From Papaver somniferum (Eukaryota; Streptophyta; Magnoliopsida; Ranunculales; Papaveraceae), in assembly GCF_003573695.1 (NCBI RefSeq), contig NC_039362.1, positions 191,967,827 to 192,031,826 on the forward strand: DNA of 64,000 bases, written 5' to 3'. Shown piece by piece: positions 1-11,336 of this stretch; positions within the stretch are counted from its first letter, which is position 1; each line of letters opens with the position of its first letter. The position numbers and the translations under genes are program-made. The notes under the pieces are model-generated. The model searched no databases. It saw only the letters and a program-made list of their open reading frames with translations, and was not told the origin of the DNA.

Positions 1-70
1 CCTAAGATGGACAAATGTTAGACCAAATACTAACTCTGGACAAAATATAAGTACCAAAAAATAAATAACC
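1..70. mobile_element. Terminal fragment of a MULE-type MITE
   Basis: The first 70 bases resemble the right-hand terminal inverted repeat of the small element at 6331-6603. Both run from a 'ggacaaatgttag' block through 'agtaccaaaaa' to an 'aaataacc' terminus. Only this end lies in the window, so length and TSD cannot be seen. It is a relative of the two elements at 423-6146 and 6331-6603. Confidence 0.6.
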
Positions 71-422
71 TGATTCTTTATCTTAGACTGAAATTTGCGT
101 TTTTCTTCTCATGTTTGGATTTTTATTCTCTTTAAATATTTTACATTTGAATTGTTCATGATAATTTACCAATTGTTTCTGATTTTCTTCTATTTTCACG
201 ATTTAAAATTATTGCCATACCAAGAAAAAGAAAAAAAAAAAAAAAACTACTGCAGTAACAATTTGATGCAACAGTAGACCAAAATACCCCAACAAGAAGT
301 GTACAATCACTTGTTCATTCTTTTGGCACAATAATTTTAGGTTGTTTGAGGAAAATTCTAAGAGTAGATGCTAGAGTTGAAAGTTAAATCATGGAGTCCT
401 CTCATTCCAACCATATATTTTA
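71..422. other. Non-coding flank
   Basis: AT-rich sequence with an A-rich run near 228-246 and no convincing coding potential. The last nine bases (414-422, TATATTTTA) are the left TSD of the MULE that starts at 423. Confidence 0.6.
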
Positions 423-539
423 GGGTTATTTTGTTTTTGGTACTCAAGTTTTGACCAACTTTGTTGTTTGGTCTAACATTTGTCCAGCTTGGTGTTTGGT
501 ACTTGGAAATGACGTTGACCCGCGTGGACTCGGTTTGAC
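423..539 (+). repeat. Left TIR of the MULE
   Basis: 117 bp, beginning gggttattttgtttttgg. It is the reverse complement of 6030-6146 with two visible mismatches, and is preceded directly by the TSD. Confidence 0.95.
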
Positions 540-806
540 TTTGAAGTCTGTTTAGTATTTTTTTTTTTCAATTTTAAAAATATGTAATTACTTAACGCCG
601 TTAACTTCGACGTTAGACACGTGTCTGCATATAGATAACGTACCAGAATGTTGACATCCAACGGTCGGATTTTTTGGGTTTTCAAAATTTGACCGTTGAA
701 CTATCTGGCCGATCTGGTCTCTATAAAAGCTAAATTCAAACACTTTCTCATCTTCTTATTCAACAAAAACCTTCACCTGCCAAATTTTCACAAAGAAGAA
801 GACACA

Positions 807-1276
807 ATGGAGTGTTCAAGCTCATCATCAACTATCAAGTGCCATCTATGTATTTCGGCTGGTCATGTTAGCAGATATTGTCCCTGGGAAGGCACAAAAT
901 GTAGTCTAACCAACTGCAAAGGCTACCTGTTTCTTAGAAAAGCTGTAAAAGGAGAAGAAGGTTTCCAACCTTCTGTGAAGTGCAACTACTGTGGAGTTTT
1001 CATCTGGTTAGATGCTTATGTAGCTTCACATAAAGGTATTCCACCTCCTATTCCACCCCCTCTGAATGATGAAGACAAATGGTTGAAAGACAAACAGTTC
1101 TACTGCTACTCATGTGGGGATGCTGATCACATGGCTTATAACTGTAAAATCAACCTCTTATCATGCACATATCATGCTGTGATGGTAAGATGAAGCTGCT
1201 CACATCTAGAAAACCAGAATCTATTGGCAACAGATACTATTTATGTCAACAATGTAAGAAGGTTCAGTTTCTCTAA
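807..1276 (+). pseudogene. MULE accessory zinc-binding protein (CCHC knuckle plus GRF-like), frameshifted
   Basis: Reading from the ATG at 807, the product has two CCHC-like zinc knuckles (near residues 12-26 and 105-117). Between them is a Cys-rich block resembling a GRF-type zinc finger (CNYCGVFIWL). The first frame stops at 1193. The neighbouring frame then gives a continuation (DGKMKLLTSRKPES, then YYLCQQCKKVQFL) up to a TAA at 1274-1276, which looks like a second GRF-like finger. I infer a one- or two-base frameshift near 1175-1182; a very small intron is less likely. Small zinc-finger ORFs beside transposases occur in some plant MULEs and may bind nucleic acid, but the function of this one is unknown. 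It points towards the transposase gene. Confidence 0.6.
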
Positions 1277-1649
1277 AACAATAAGCTGTAAGGGTTTCCT
1301 AGTTGTAATGAATGAGGAGATGTATTAACCTAGTAAGATGTATGCACCAATAATATGTTCTAAGTACTAATCTATTTATTTCTAGTTTGTTGTTCCTGCG
1401 TAATTTTCCCCTGAGCAACTATTGAACAATCCATATACAGAAAAAATATAAAGAAGAAATCTAACATAACATATGGTAGACAAACTAGTTTATAAAGATA
1501 ATAATAACTTGTTCATAGATGGTTCAAAAAGATGAAAACGAAGTCTTAAAACTAGTTTATAAAGCAACTACTTAAGTTGTTCAAACAGGTTGAAATGTAA
1601 ACAAAGCAATTGTAGCTGACCAAAAAAGATGAAGTTAAGTGATTGGTGA

Positions 1650-4600
1650 TCATTCTTCAGTAAGATCAATTGTAATTCCATTAAGGGACTTACCTATAGC
1701 CCTTTGAATCCTTTTGCTTCTCCTTGGTGGTAAAGGCAACACATGCTCCATCTATGGCTCAGGAAACACATGCTCCATCTCTGTCTCAGGGTCCATCTCT
1801 GGCTCAGACAACATAGGGGTGAGTCTTGCCCTCTTGTTTGGTACACTACCACCTCTTGTTCTAACACCAACACCCCTGGTTCTAACACCACCTCTAGTTG
1901 CAACACCACCACTATGCTGTCCTGCCATAAAACAACCATCTAAGCCTAAAAATGGTACTGCAGGAACAAAATAATCAGCAACTACATCTTGTTCTTGTTC
2001 TGCAGCTACATCTTGTTCTTGTTCTTGTTCAGCAGCTACATCTTGTTCTTGTACAGCAGCAGTTGCAAAAGCCTAAAGACAAATTTTTTGTAGTTAGTAC
2101 CTGTCTCCAAATGCATGAAATACAACAATATTTCTTCTATGTCAAATACAATACAAAAATAGTAGAGAAATCACCTGAGCCCTAGTAGGATTCCTTCTAT
2201 ATCTTGGAACTTCATTTAGCCCCCCTGCTAAAATCCCATAACCAACTATCTCACCTCTTCTTATGTGGACCATATTAACACCTCTACCTGCACCCCTTCT
2301 ACCACCTCTACCTGTACCCCTTGCAGCTCTTGTAACACCTCTACCAGGAGGGACCCATGCTGGAGCTGGTGCTATTGGTTCTTCTATTTGGTCCCAAAAA
2401 AGTAAGTACTCTGCTCTCCTTGCTCTTCCAGCTGTACCACCTCTGCCAGATGTATTGCCACCTGCCCTTCCACATATGCCACCCCCCCTTCCACCTGTAA
2501 TTCCACCTCCCCTTCCACCTATTCCAGTTGTAATGCCACCTCCCCTTCCACCTCTACTAGCTGAAACGCCACTTCCCCTGCCACCCCTGGCAGCTGTAGT
2601 GCCAGTTGTTCTTCCTCTTCCTCTGCCCCTACCAACAGCTACATCAGGTTCAGTAACTCTAGCTTGATTGAGCTGTTCATAATATTCTTCAAAATCTCTA
2701 GCTGGATTCCTTGGAGCATGTGGTACTGAACCTTGTTCTGTAGGAGGGTCATATTTTTTAGGACAAGTCCTCTGGTTATGTCCAAATTCACCACAAATTT
2801 TACACTGTTTCTTCTGAGCATTTCCACCTCTTGCTTCATCTGCATCTCTTCTCCTTTGGAATCTTGGTCTTCCTTTTGACCTCTCAAATGGTGGTGGTCC
2901 AACTTTATGAGCTATGTCAGCTTTTGCTGCCCATTTAGATTCATTGTCCAGTGGACCAACCATTCCTGCATAAGTGGCTCTGTACTTATCCACAAAATGG
3001 TATCATCAAGCAACCTACAAGATATGAACCAAGACAAGTTCCAAAGTTAGACATAATAAAAACAAGACAAATATGCAAAAAACACTAACAATATAAATTG
3101 AACAGTCTAAAGAGTGAGATACTTACTCTTTCCAATCTCCATTTTGGTTAAAAAAGAAAGCATTGATAGCATGCTCACAAGGAATTCCTGTGACATCCCA
3201 ATATCTACAAGAACACTGGTGCTTGGACAATGTCACCACTCAAGAACCTCCCTTATTATCAAGAATTGTCCATACATTTTTACTAGTAGGTACTCTTTGA
3301 AAAGCTGGTGTTATTTCCCTATTCAGTTTGTAGATACCTTCTGCTCTTGGGACAACTCCTCCAACTTCATAAGTGTCACCTTGTTCTCTCCTATCAAACA
3401 TCAACCTAGTAATAATCAAGTGATACTTCTCAAGAAGCTTGCATAAGGGCAAACCTCTTATGTGTAAAATCCAAGCATTAAATGCCTCACAAAAGTTGGA
3501 AGTGATGTGTTCACAACTTGAAGAAGTGTCAAAAAATGCTCTTGGACGTTCTTTCAAAAGTTTGCTTCACTAAAGTTTGCTTCAACAACTGAGATTAGTC
3601 CTTTCTATCTGTCTGATATGAAGGTCAGAGCTCTTGGATGTTCTTTCAAGTATGGAGCAAGAATCCTAAGGAACTCAGTCCAATTTTCTTTATTTTCTTT
3701 TCTACAAATAAATATGGCAATTGGAAAGATTCCATTGTTTCCATCTAAGGATACTATAACTAAACAAACACCACCATATTTACCTTTAAGAAAACACCCA
3801 TCCAAACCTAAAATAGGTCTACAACCTTTCTTGAAACCATCCAAGGAACTCTTATAAGCTATACATAGGTGATTGAACTTTCCAGCTTCATCTGTTGCAC
3901 AACTTGCAATACTGCCATCATTCCTCTTCAGAACTTGATTGCAGAATTCAGGGCCCATGGCATAACTGTCTTCATAATTACCATAAATTCTCTCCATACA
4001 CATATGCCAAGCTCTCCAAGCAGTCCAGTAACCAATTTCCACTTTGTGAACCCTCAACACTTCATCTATGAAATCCTGTGGTTTGTACTTAGGATGAGCT
4101 TTATAAGTATCCAACATAACTCTGAATACCCACCTACAAAATAATAAACTTAAAGAGTTAGTCAACAATGTACATTATATTAATGTTAATAACTTTAAAT
4201 AAAAAAAAGGAGGAGTGACCAGTCAAGTCAAACCTTGCTTTGGCTAAAGGATGGTGGATTCCATGTTTCCCCTGACATGTATGCTCAAATTCACCTTTCT
4301 TGCACCTACAAGTGACTTTATCCCAAATTCTAGAGTAATAAACATTCCACTTACAATGTGGTGCCTGCTTGCATTTATATTGTTGCTGAATTTGGGTATT
4401 CTTCACTTGTTGAATATCAAAATTCTGGAAGATGTTTTGATCTTTAATGTAATCTCTACACTCATATGCTGAAGCCCATTCTTGCCCAATAAACATATTG
4501 TCCAGAATAGATACATTACTGTTCCAAGTCTTCACCTCTTCCTCTTCATACACTCTGCCTGTCTTTTTCACATAATCTTTCCATTCAACAGTCTTCTTGA

Positions 4601-5288
4601 TAACACTTGCAATCTGCTCTGTCAAGTCTGCCTCTTTATCATCCTTATCACATTCAGGGACTTCTATCTCTTGTTCTATATCAGACTCACCAGCAGAAAC
4701 ATACTTTTCTTTATGGTTACATTCATCAATGTTGTGGACCACTTTCATGTTGTGGACCACTTTCTCAGTTGCTTGCACCTCATCTGTTTCAACTTGAGTA
4801 ACTGACTCCACTTGACTCAAATCAACATCAACATCATACCTCCTTGTTACATTTACACCACCACCATTCCCACCTTCATCATTTACACCACAACTCAAAT
4901 CTACAACTGCATCTCACACAACTGCATTCACACCTTTACTAACTTTTCTTTTACTACCACCTTTACGAACTTTTCTTGAACTGCCACCAACCTTTTCTAC
5001 ATCTTTACTACAACCAACAACATTAGCACCAGCACCACCATCTGCACTTACACTTGCATTCAAGTTCACATTTACTTCTCCCACCTGACTTGTAACTGCT
5101 TCAGGTTCATGTCCTGTAGTACTAATTGGATTGTCATACTTGTTTAATAATGACAACCAATCTAACTCTTCTTCAACCAAACAATCAGGCCTTTTCACAT
5201 TTTTACTAGTGTCCCTTTTAGACCTACTTGTACCCACCAGATAACCATCTTTAGTGGGGTAAAACTTTGGCAACTCAGACCCATCCAT
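1650..5288 (-). pseudogene. MULE (MuDR-type) transposase, several in-frame stops
   Basis: Read on the minus strand, an acidic, low-complexity N-terminal part (5288-4500) leads into a MuDR-type DNA-binding region (QYKCKQAPHCKWNVYY). After an intron comes the MULE transposase core (4140-3605; LGLDGCFLKGKYGG, then PIAIFICRKENKENW). Next are a C-terminal core remnant (3557-3240), a SWIM zinc finger (CSCRYWDVTGIPCEHA, near 3210-3160), a CCHC knuckle (CKICGEFGHNQRTC) and a long RGG/GRG-rich tail. A last exon at 1650-2072 is joined by an intron at 2073-2174 and ends in a basic stretch. In-frame stops lie at 4914-4916 (TGA), 3605-3607 (TAG, probably from CAG), 3240-3242 (TGA) and near 1765 (TAG), and part of the core after 3605 is missing. 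The family cuts DNA and moves the element; this copy should not make a full protein. Confidence 0.85.
2175..2993 (-). other. RGG/GRG-rich low-complexity tail of the MULE transposase
   Basis: After the CCHC knuckle this exon encodes more than 100 residues dominated by Gly and Arg (GRGRGRGR, then repeated RGGRGGG). The following exon (1650-2072) adds short acidic repeats of the type AAEQEQDV. RGG boxes commonly bind RNA or nucleic acid; any role in transposition here is inference. The exon ends at a consensus donor, seen at 2174 on the minus strand. Confidence 0.7.
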
Positions 5289-6029
5289 TCTGCATACAAT
5301 AGAACACTAAAAGTTAAATTTGTATACATAAAGTCACAAATCAAACAGTTAGTCATTGCATACTAAAGTAATCGAAAAAAGCAGCATAGCAACAAAACCC
5401 TAAAATATAAAATTCGTCGAACACATACAAAATTAGACAAAGTCACCATCAAAAAGACAAACCCACGTTATTTTCCCCTTTTCAAGTATTAAAAAAGTAC
5501 CAGATTCGAAAAAACCCCAATTTTTTTAAAACCCTAAATTATTCAACCGAAAAAAAGATAAAATTAAACAACATAAATATTGAAATCTTACCACTTACCA
5601 ACTAATAATAGATGGATTAAGGAAGAAATATAACAAAATTATGTAAATTTTATACACTTACCACTGAAAAAGATGAAGAACGGCTAAAATACACTTCAAT
5701 CTCCCCAAAATCTTACAGATCGACTTCCAAATCCACAAGACACCAACAATAACACTTCGATTTGCAGCTTTTTTTTCGATCTACAATGATTTCAAGGACA
5801 AAGTCTCTATAAACCCTAAACACTTTGTGTCTGAGACGAGAATAAACTGACTATGAGTCGATAGATTTTAGGGTTATAAGTGTTAAATTTAGGAGAATTC
5901 TCCACCGTTGAGATATATGAAATTTTGAGCGTACACGTGTAACGTTAGGACTTAGCAGGTCATTGTTACTAAAGTTAATTTTCTTTTAGTAATTTTCTAA
6001 TTAATTAACAGAGAAGTGGACACACCAAG

Positions 6030-6146
6030 GTCAAACCGAGTCCACGCGGGTCAACGTCATTTCCAAGTACCAAACACCAAGCTGGATAAATGTTAGACCA
6101 AACAGCAAAGTTGGTCAAAACTTGAGTACCAAAAACAAAATAACCC
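6030..6146 (-). repeat. Right TIR of the MULE
   Basis: 117-bp inverted copy of 423-539, followed directly by the second TATATTTTA at 6147-6155. Confidence 0.95.
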
Positions 6147-6330
6147 TATATTTTAACGGCTTATGTTAATTCTAACCATATATCTGATACTAGTCCTCTC
6201 TTCCTTCTTGTATTGCTCGTCTTTTAGATGAGTCTTCTCATTCCATGTAGTTGTTTTTCTATTTTTGTTGGGTTTTTTTATCTTTATACCTTCAAAAATA
6301 CATATAAAGAAAAAATATACATAAAAAATA

Positions 6331-6603
6331 GGGTTATTTGGCTTTTGATACTTACATTTTGTCCAACATTAGTGTTTGGTCTAACATTTGTCCAACTTAG
6401 GATTTTGTACTTGAAAATAACGTTGACCTATGTTGATTGTGTTAAATATTGATTTTCGTTAAGAAATTGAATTAATTGAATGTTTTGTCAAACACAGTCA
6501 ACACAAGTCAACGTTATATTCAAGTACCAAACCCTAAGTTGGACAAATGTTAGAGCAAACACTAATGTTGGACAAAACGTAAGTACCAAAAACTAAATAA
6601 CCC
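6331..6603. mobile_element. MITE of the same MULE family
   Basis: A 273-bp element that is almost entirely two inverted arms of about 120 bp. The arms are similar to the MULE TIRs at 423 and 6146 (shared gggttatt terminus and 'ggtctaacatttgtcca' block). The 9-bp TSD TAAAAAATA is perfect on both sides (6322-6330 and 6604-6612). It could be cross-mobilised by a transposase of the large element's family, and its transcript would fold into a long hairpin. Confidence 0.92.
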
Positions 6604-6680
6604 TAAAAAATAAATAATTAAATTGAAGTTCTCCCTGCTAACCAAATTATGGGTAGTTTCCCTTTCCTTGAATACTATCG

Positions 6681-7542
6681 TCGAACCTCGATAAATGAAT
6701 GTCTTCGGAACCAAAAATAAATATTCGTTTTACGGAGTTATTTATTTATCGAAAAAATGAATATTTATTCATTTAGATAATATTTTATTAATTAAGAAGC
6801 AAAATTATACAAGAGAAAAGATTAACATTTTGAATGCTATTAATTTTTCTACTATGGCTTGGAGGTTTGATGTGACAGCAAAAACAATCGCAAATTGTTT
6901 TCGTCATTGTAAGACTCGGTCCGAATATATTGACGTTCCTGAACTAGAAAATGGTCAATTAGAAGAAGAAATCTAAGGATTAACTGGTGTCATTTCTAAT
7001 TTACGTTATAGAAATGTGATGGACGTCGAACGTCTTTTGAACTATGCTAACAAGAATGATGCAGTTATGGAGTCCCCAACAGACGAAGAAATTATTGAGT
7101 CAGTAATGAATAATGAGCATGATCCTGAACCAGATGATAGTAGCGTCGTACCAAATGTGTCATCTAAAGATGCTTTTCAAGCGATGGTCACTTCAAGAAA
7201 ATTACTTGCTACAACACGAGGAAAATATTCCATAAATTGAGCAAGCATTGCATAAATTTAAGGATACAGGGCATTTTGGTTTGGGTGGAAGCAAAAGACA
7301 ATCAACCATAGATGAATTTTTTTGAGTTCATTGCTACATATATTTTTATGTAAAATTTTCTAATCATATATTTTGGTTTATTCGTTTATATTTCTGTAGA
7401 GCCTTTAAGGATCCAATTTTTTTGTTCATTAATGCATTAAACGAGGTTATTCATTTATCACCTTAGCCTAAATCGGAATCGGAGAAAATTATTCATTTGA
7501 CGGGGTTATCCATTTATCGAACATTCGTTTATCGAGTTTCGA
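6681..7542 (+). mobile_element. Pogo/Tigger-like element remnant
   Basis: The ends are imperfect inverted repeats of about 22 bp (6681-6702 and 7521-7542, two mismatches), each with a 'cgataaa.gaatgt' core. Similar 'tttatcga' repeats continue inward on both sides. Between them is the C-terminal part of a pogo-like transposase. The N-terminal helix-turn-helix and most of the DDE catalytic region are missing, so this is an internally deleted, inactive copy. I could not fix the expected TA TSD. Confidence 0.7.
6818..7325 (+). pseudogene. Pogo-like transposase C-terminal fragment
   Basis: The frame from 6818 reads KINILNAINFSTMAW, then TIANCFRHC, which matches the region following the DDE domain in plant Tigger/pogo transposases (the W..V...TI.NCFRH pattern). 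A TAA at 6974-6976 interrupts it, the same frame resumes to 7240, and a frameshift then leads to a typical C-terminal tail ending QSTIDEFF with a stop at 7323-7325. An acidic segment (residues after 7060) is also usual. At least one stop and one frameshift make it a pseudogene. Confidence 0.75.
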
Positions 7543-8274
7543 ATATAAGTGGTAAATGACAAGGGATCATATTTTTTTTTGTCCCGGAACAAGTCCAGGA
7601 TAGGCCCGTGTTGAAAATAAGGCAGGTTTTACGCAGGCCTGCCTGCCTCGACACAACCTGCACTAGACACTAGACAGGAGGGATCATATAAACCAGTGGA
7701 GATTACCCTTTGTTCCCTTCATGCACATCGGGTTGGGTGGTTTTGAAGGAGAGCTAATCCGCATCGTTTAGACCGTGAGTGCTACAGACATTTGATGTCC
7801 CGCCGGCGTGGCCAGACCGCCTCAGCGCGCTTGTTTCCAAGGGGAACACTCTTCGCTCAACCAACTATACCGACATTTCTGCTTTCCATCTCGCTTCAGA
7901 TCTCTGCACTAATCCGCTTCCCAATGCATCCCCACCATATACATCCCGCCCGACCGATGTTATCCGATCCGGAATAACTGCCCAGACTAAATCCATCGAG
8001 CCGCTATTCTGGCCCGGCCATCATCGATATCCAACCAGTAGTTTTCTTTTTTTGGGATCATATAAACCGGTATCATCACTTAATTTTTTTACCAACGCAC
8101 TATAGTGACATCGGCTGAAGTCCACGTCATCATACATCCCTGTTGCTAATCTAGTCATATACACCTCTGGAGGTATGCATAAAGATGATCTTATTCACGA
8201 ACCCTATCTAATACCATACAGCATAAATCACCAGAACATTAAGCTAGAAATTTTCCCGCCATTACTCGCTGTAT
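7543..8274. other. Intergenic region with two nested candidate retroposons
   Basis: There is no supported gene. GGGATCATAT occurs three times in the same orientation (7564-7573, 7680-7689, 8054-8063). The first two copies bracket 106 bp that reads on the minus strand as a short sequence with a poly-A tail. The second and third extend to an 18-bp near-identical repeat bracketing 356 bp of GC-richer sequence that ends in a T-rich run. The 108-codon open frame at 7779-8105 lies mainly in that GC-rich insert and resembles no protein I know. Confidence 0.45.
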
Positions 8275-11200
8275 ATGGCGGTAAAAATGAGTTCCTCAAT
8301 ATCACTCTCCTTTCTCTCTCGAAATTTCTCTGCAATTTCTTCACCTCCATTAATGTCTTCTTCAAAATCCATAACTGACTTTTTCAGTCCTCCTCCTAAA
8401 CGAATCAAGATTTCTGAAACCCTAATTTCAAAACCCACCACTATATCTGCTCACTCAAAATCAGGCCCTGATAATGTTGATGATGGTTCAAGTCTTTCTG
8501 TTGAACAGAAAACCAAGATTGAATTCAACAAATCTCTTGCAAGAGCTAAAAGAAACCTCAAAATCTGCACTGACAGAGTCTCCAAGTCCAAAGGTATGTG
8601 CATTTCTAGGGTTTTCCAATTTAGGGATTTGAAAGGGTCTTCATCTGATCTAATTAAACTGGATTTTTCTTTTTGGTTTTCAATTATTCAGAGGAAGGGA
8701 AGTTTGTGAAGCTGGAGGAGCTATTGGTGGAGGAGACATGGATAGAAGCACTTTCTGGGGAGTTTGAGAAAGCTTATGTCAAGACATTATCTACTTTTGT
8801 TGAGAAAGAAATTTCTGGAAATGTACCTATTTATCCACCTACACATTTGATTTTTAATGCGATGAATTCGACTCCGTTCGATAGAGTAAAGGCGGTTATC
8901 ATTGGTCAGGTATGTCAAGTGTTTGATTTTATTCTCGATTTTGATGTTTGTTTAGTGTTCACATTGAGGGTATTTGACATTTTTCTGTTAAAGTAGAGTA
9001 TGAATGCTGTAATTTGTAGAGTTCCTAAATCGTGTAAGATATAAACTTATGTCGAGAGCAGTTTATGTCATTCTGTTAGTGTATCTGGAAATCGCATTAT
9101 AGGTTCAAAGATAAGCGTGGAGTTTGAAACTGAATTTGCTATCTCGAGGTGTACATAGGAGTTCTTACATCTCGAGGGGGAGATTTTTGAACCTACATTG
9201 CAGTGCACCACGAGTTACTTCCCTGTCATAAGTTTAGGGAGCATTCTTGTTTTACCCCTCAGTTTTCCTTCCTTCAGTTGCATTACTGTGTAATGCTTAA
9301 GTCGGTTGGACTAGTACTCCTTTGCGTAAGCAAAGTAATAATAGGGATATATTTTCTTCTTTTTTGTTTGTGTCCTAATTGGATGTTTTCTCAGGATCCT
9401 TATCATGGACCTGGTCAAGCAATGGGTCTTTCTTTCTCAGTGCCAGAGGGGATTAAGATTCCTTCAAGTTTGGGGAACATATTCAAGGAACTTAAGCAAG
9501 ACCTGGGTTGTGCCATTCCTACCCATGGGAACTTGGAACGGTGGGCATTACAGGTAAGTTATATTAAGCATGTATTGTCGAATAGTTGATTTAATTAAAA
9601 CGAACTATTACTCACTTTAACTATCTCTTCACTGCAGGGTGTTTTACTGCTCAACACTGTACTTACAGGTATGCTACTTATGCTAATTGACTTATGGCAT
9701 ACATGTTGAGTTTTTAAAAGAATATGATTTTTGGTTGGCCACACACTTTATTTTGGGTTTTTCAGCTGAATCCAATGTTATCACATTGAAGGATAGGAAG
9801 ATTTTATTTCTACTTAGACCAAATATTTAAAATCTTACAATTGAAATCTTTAGCATATTCAAGGCAAACCATATCTTGAATCTAGATATGCCTCACAAGG
9901 TTGTTGTTTATTCCAAATTTTGGTACGATTGATTTAGACCTAGAATGGTCGTATGAATATTAACCTTTTATGGTCAGTATAACTAGCAGTACAAGCATAT
10001 GTTACATTCCAAGACCTTCGTATCTGTAAAATAAATTGCTCTTCTGAAAAGTTTGCTTGTCGCTGAGCCAGCTAATTTGTCATTGTAATATAAGCACGGA
10101 GTACTTGACGTTGACCCGTGAGTTCTATGAAGGTGCTGGCCCATACCTGGTGCTTGAAATTTGGTGTTTTACTGTATTAGAAAGATGTAATATGTTAAAA
10201 AATGATCAAGTTTCCTCTTAAAGTAATATGCATTTTCTGAATATCTATTTTACAACCAATCACCGGTGCTGTTGTTATGACATTGTACTTTTAATTTCTT
10301 TGGCAGTTAGAAACCATCAGGCAAATTCTCATGCTAAAAAAGGTTGGGAACCTTTCACAGATGCAGTAATCCGAACAATTTCGCTAAGAAAAAGTGGTGT
10401 TATTTTCCTCCTCTGGGGGAATTCTGCTCAAGAAAAGTCTAAGTAAATTCTATTTTTAAAGCTAGCTGGGTAGAGACTGAATTTATTTTACTCTGTTTTG
10501 GATGCATTGCAACCAACTCCGCCTGTGTAGTTTCTTACTGCACAGCCTGTCCTAAGCCAGGATAAAGGAGGAGGGTATTGATAGGTGTGGCGGACCAGCG
10601 TTAATATAGCCGAACTTTCATACATTGAGACCCAAATAAGTTTATGATTTGGGTTTCATTTTTAGCCTACCCAAACATGTTTGGGACTAAAGGCTTAGTT
10701 GTTGGATGCATTGCAGGCGTGCTGTATTAACTGACTAGAAATATGTAATGCAGACTAATTGATGAGTCGAAGCACCACATTCTGAAATGCGCCCACCCTT
10801 CTGGTTTGTCTGCAAACAGAGGTTTCTTCGATTGCAGGTTAGCTTCCTGCTTTGACTAGCTTTAAAATTGGAATCTTGATGTTAATATCTTCTTCATAAG
10901 GATTATTTGAGCACTTTCAGCTTCCATGTAGCCTATTTTGCTGTAGTAACTTATACGCCACATGCCATGATCTAATCTTGTTTGTGAACCGAATTTGTTT
11001 CTAATCACATTTAGTTTGGACAGGCTGATATTAGATGGAATATTCTTTGAATGCCATGGTCATTAAAGAACAAGGAATGATATATAAGTCTCTTAGGATC
11101 AAGTCAGGATAATCTGATATGTAGGGTTTGGTCTTAGTCGAAGTTAATTGTAGCCTTGCTGCTTATCCTAACGTACTTTTAAAGAGTTAAACTACCAGTG

Positions 11201-11336
11201 GATCTGTTTTACCTGCGTTCTTTCTAACAAGACAAGTCTATTTACTTTTTCGTTCAATTTCTATGACAGGCATTTTTCGAAAACGAATCATATCTTGGAG
11301 CAATTAGGAGTCCTTCCTGTCAACTGGCAACTCTAA
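8275..11336 (+). CDS. UNG: Uracil-DNA glycosylase, family 1 (seven exons)
   Basis: Base-excision repair enzyme that removes uracil from DNA. Exons: 8275-8593, 8692-8909, 9395-9553, 9638-9668, 10307-10442, 10754-10837 and 11270-11336. All introns are GT-AG and the 1014-nt CDS gives 337 residues. The water-activating loop [11 protein letters not shown] spans the exon 2/3 junction. Also visible are LLLNTVLTV with the following HANSH-like segment, WGNSAQ, and the minor-groove intercalation loop [12 protein letters not shown] in exon 6. The N-terminus has a Ser/Arg-rich, acid-poor stretch suited to mitochondrial targeting. It is followed by SITDFF and a basic SPPPKRIK, resembling a PCNA-interaction box plus nuclear signal. 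A second ATG at 8287 could start a slightly shorter form. The gene appears intact. Intron 5 holds a short retroposon. Confidence 0.95.
10512..10701 (+). mobile_element. SINE-like retroposon in UNG intron 5
   Basis: A 190-bp insert flanked by perfect 14-bp direct repeats, TTGGATGCATTGCA (10498-10511 and 10702-10715). It contains a 'ccaggataaaggaggaggg' block and ends 'gtttgggactaaagg' followed by a TTG-type tail. That 3' end is common in plant short retroposons and RTE-related 3' ends. The long TSD indicates target-primed reverse transcription. It lies in the sense orientation and is removed with the intron. Confidence 0.75.

Larger units (their letters stand above)
423..6146 (-). mobile_element. 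Two-gene Mutator-like element (MULE) with long TIRs
   Basis: A complete 5.7-kb element. Its termini are near-perfect 117-bp inverted repeats (423-539 and 6030-6146; I see two mismatches), and it is bordered by the identical 9-bp TSD TATATTTTA at 414-422 and 6147-6155. A 9-bp TSD with long TIRs is diagnostic of Mutator elements. Inside are a minus-strand MULE transposase (5288 down to 1650) and a small plus-strand zinc-binding gene (807-1276), arranged convergently. The transposase carries several in-frame stops, so this copy is probably not autonomous. The conserved TIRs and intact TSD suggest a fairly recent insertion, or one that could still be mobilised in trans. Confidence 0.93.

Noticed and set aside
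2263..2667. Long plus-strand Pro/Leu-rich open frame
   Set aside because: It is the antisense shadow of the Gly/Arg-rich tail of the minus-strand MULE transposase.
7779..8105. Open frame of 108 codons
   Set aside because: It shows no recognisable domain, lies in a GC-richer candidate retroposon and has an overlapping frame of similar length, so it is probably chance.
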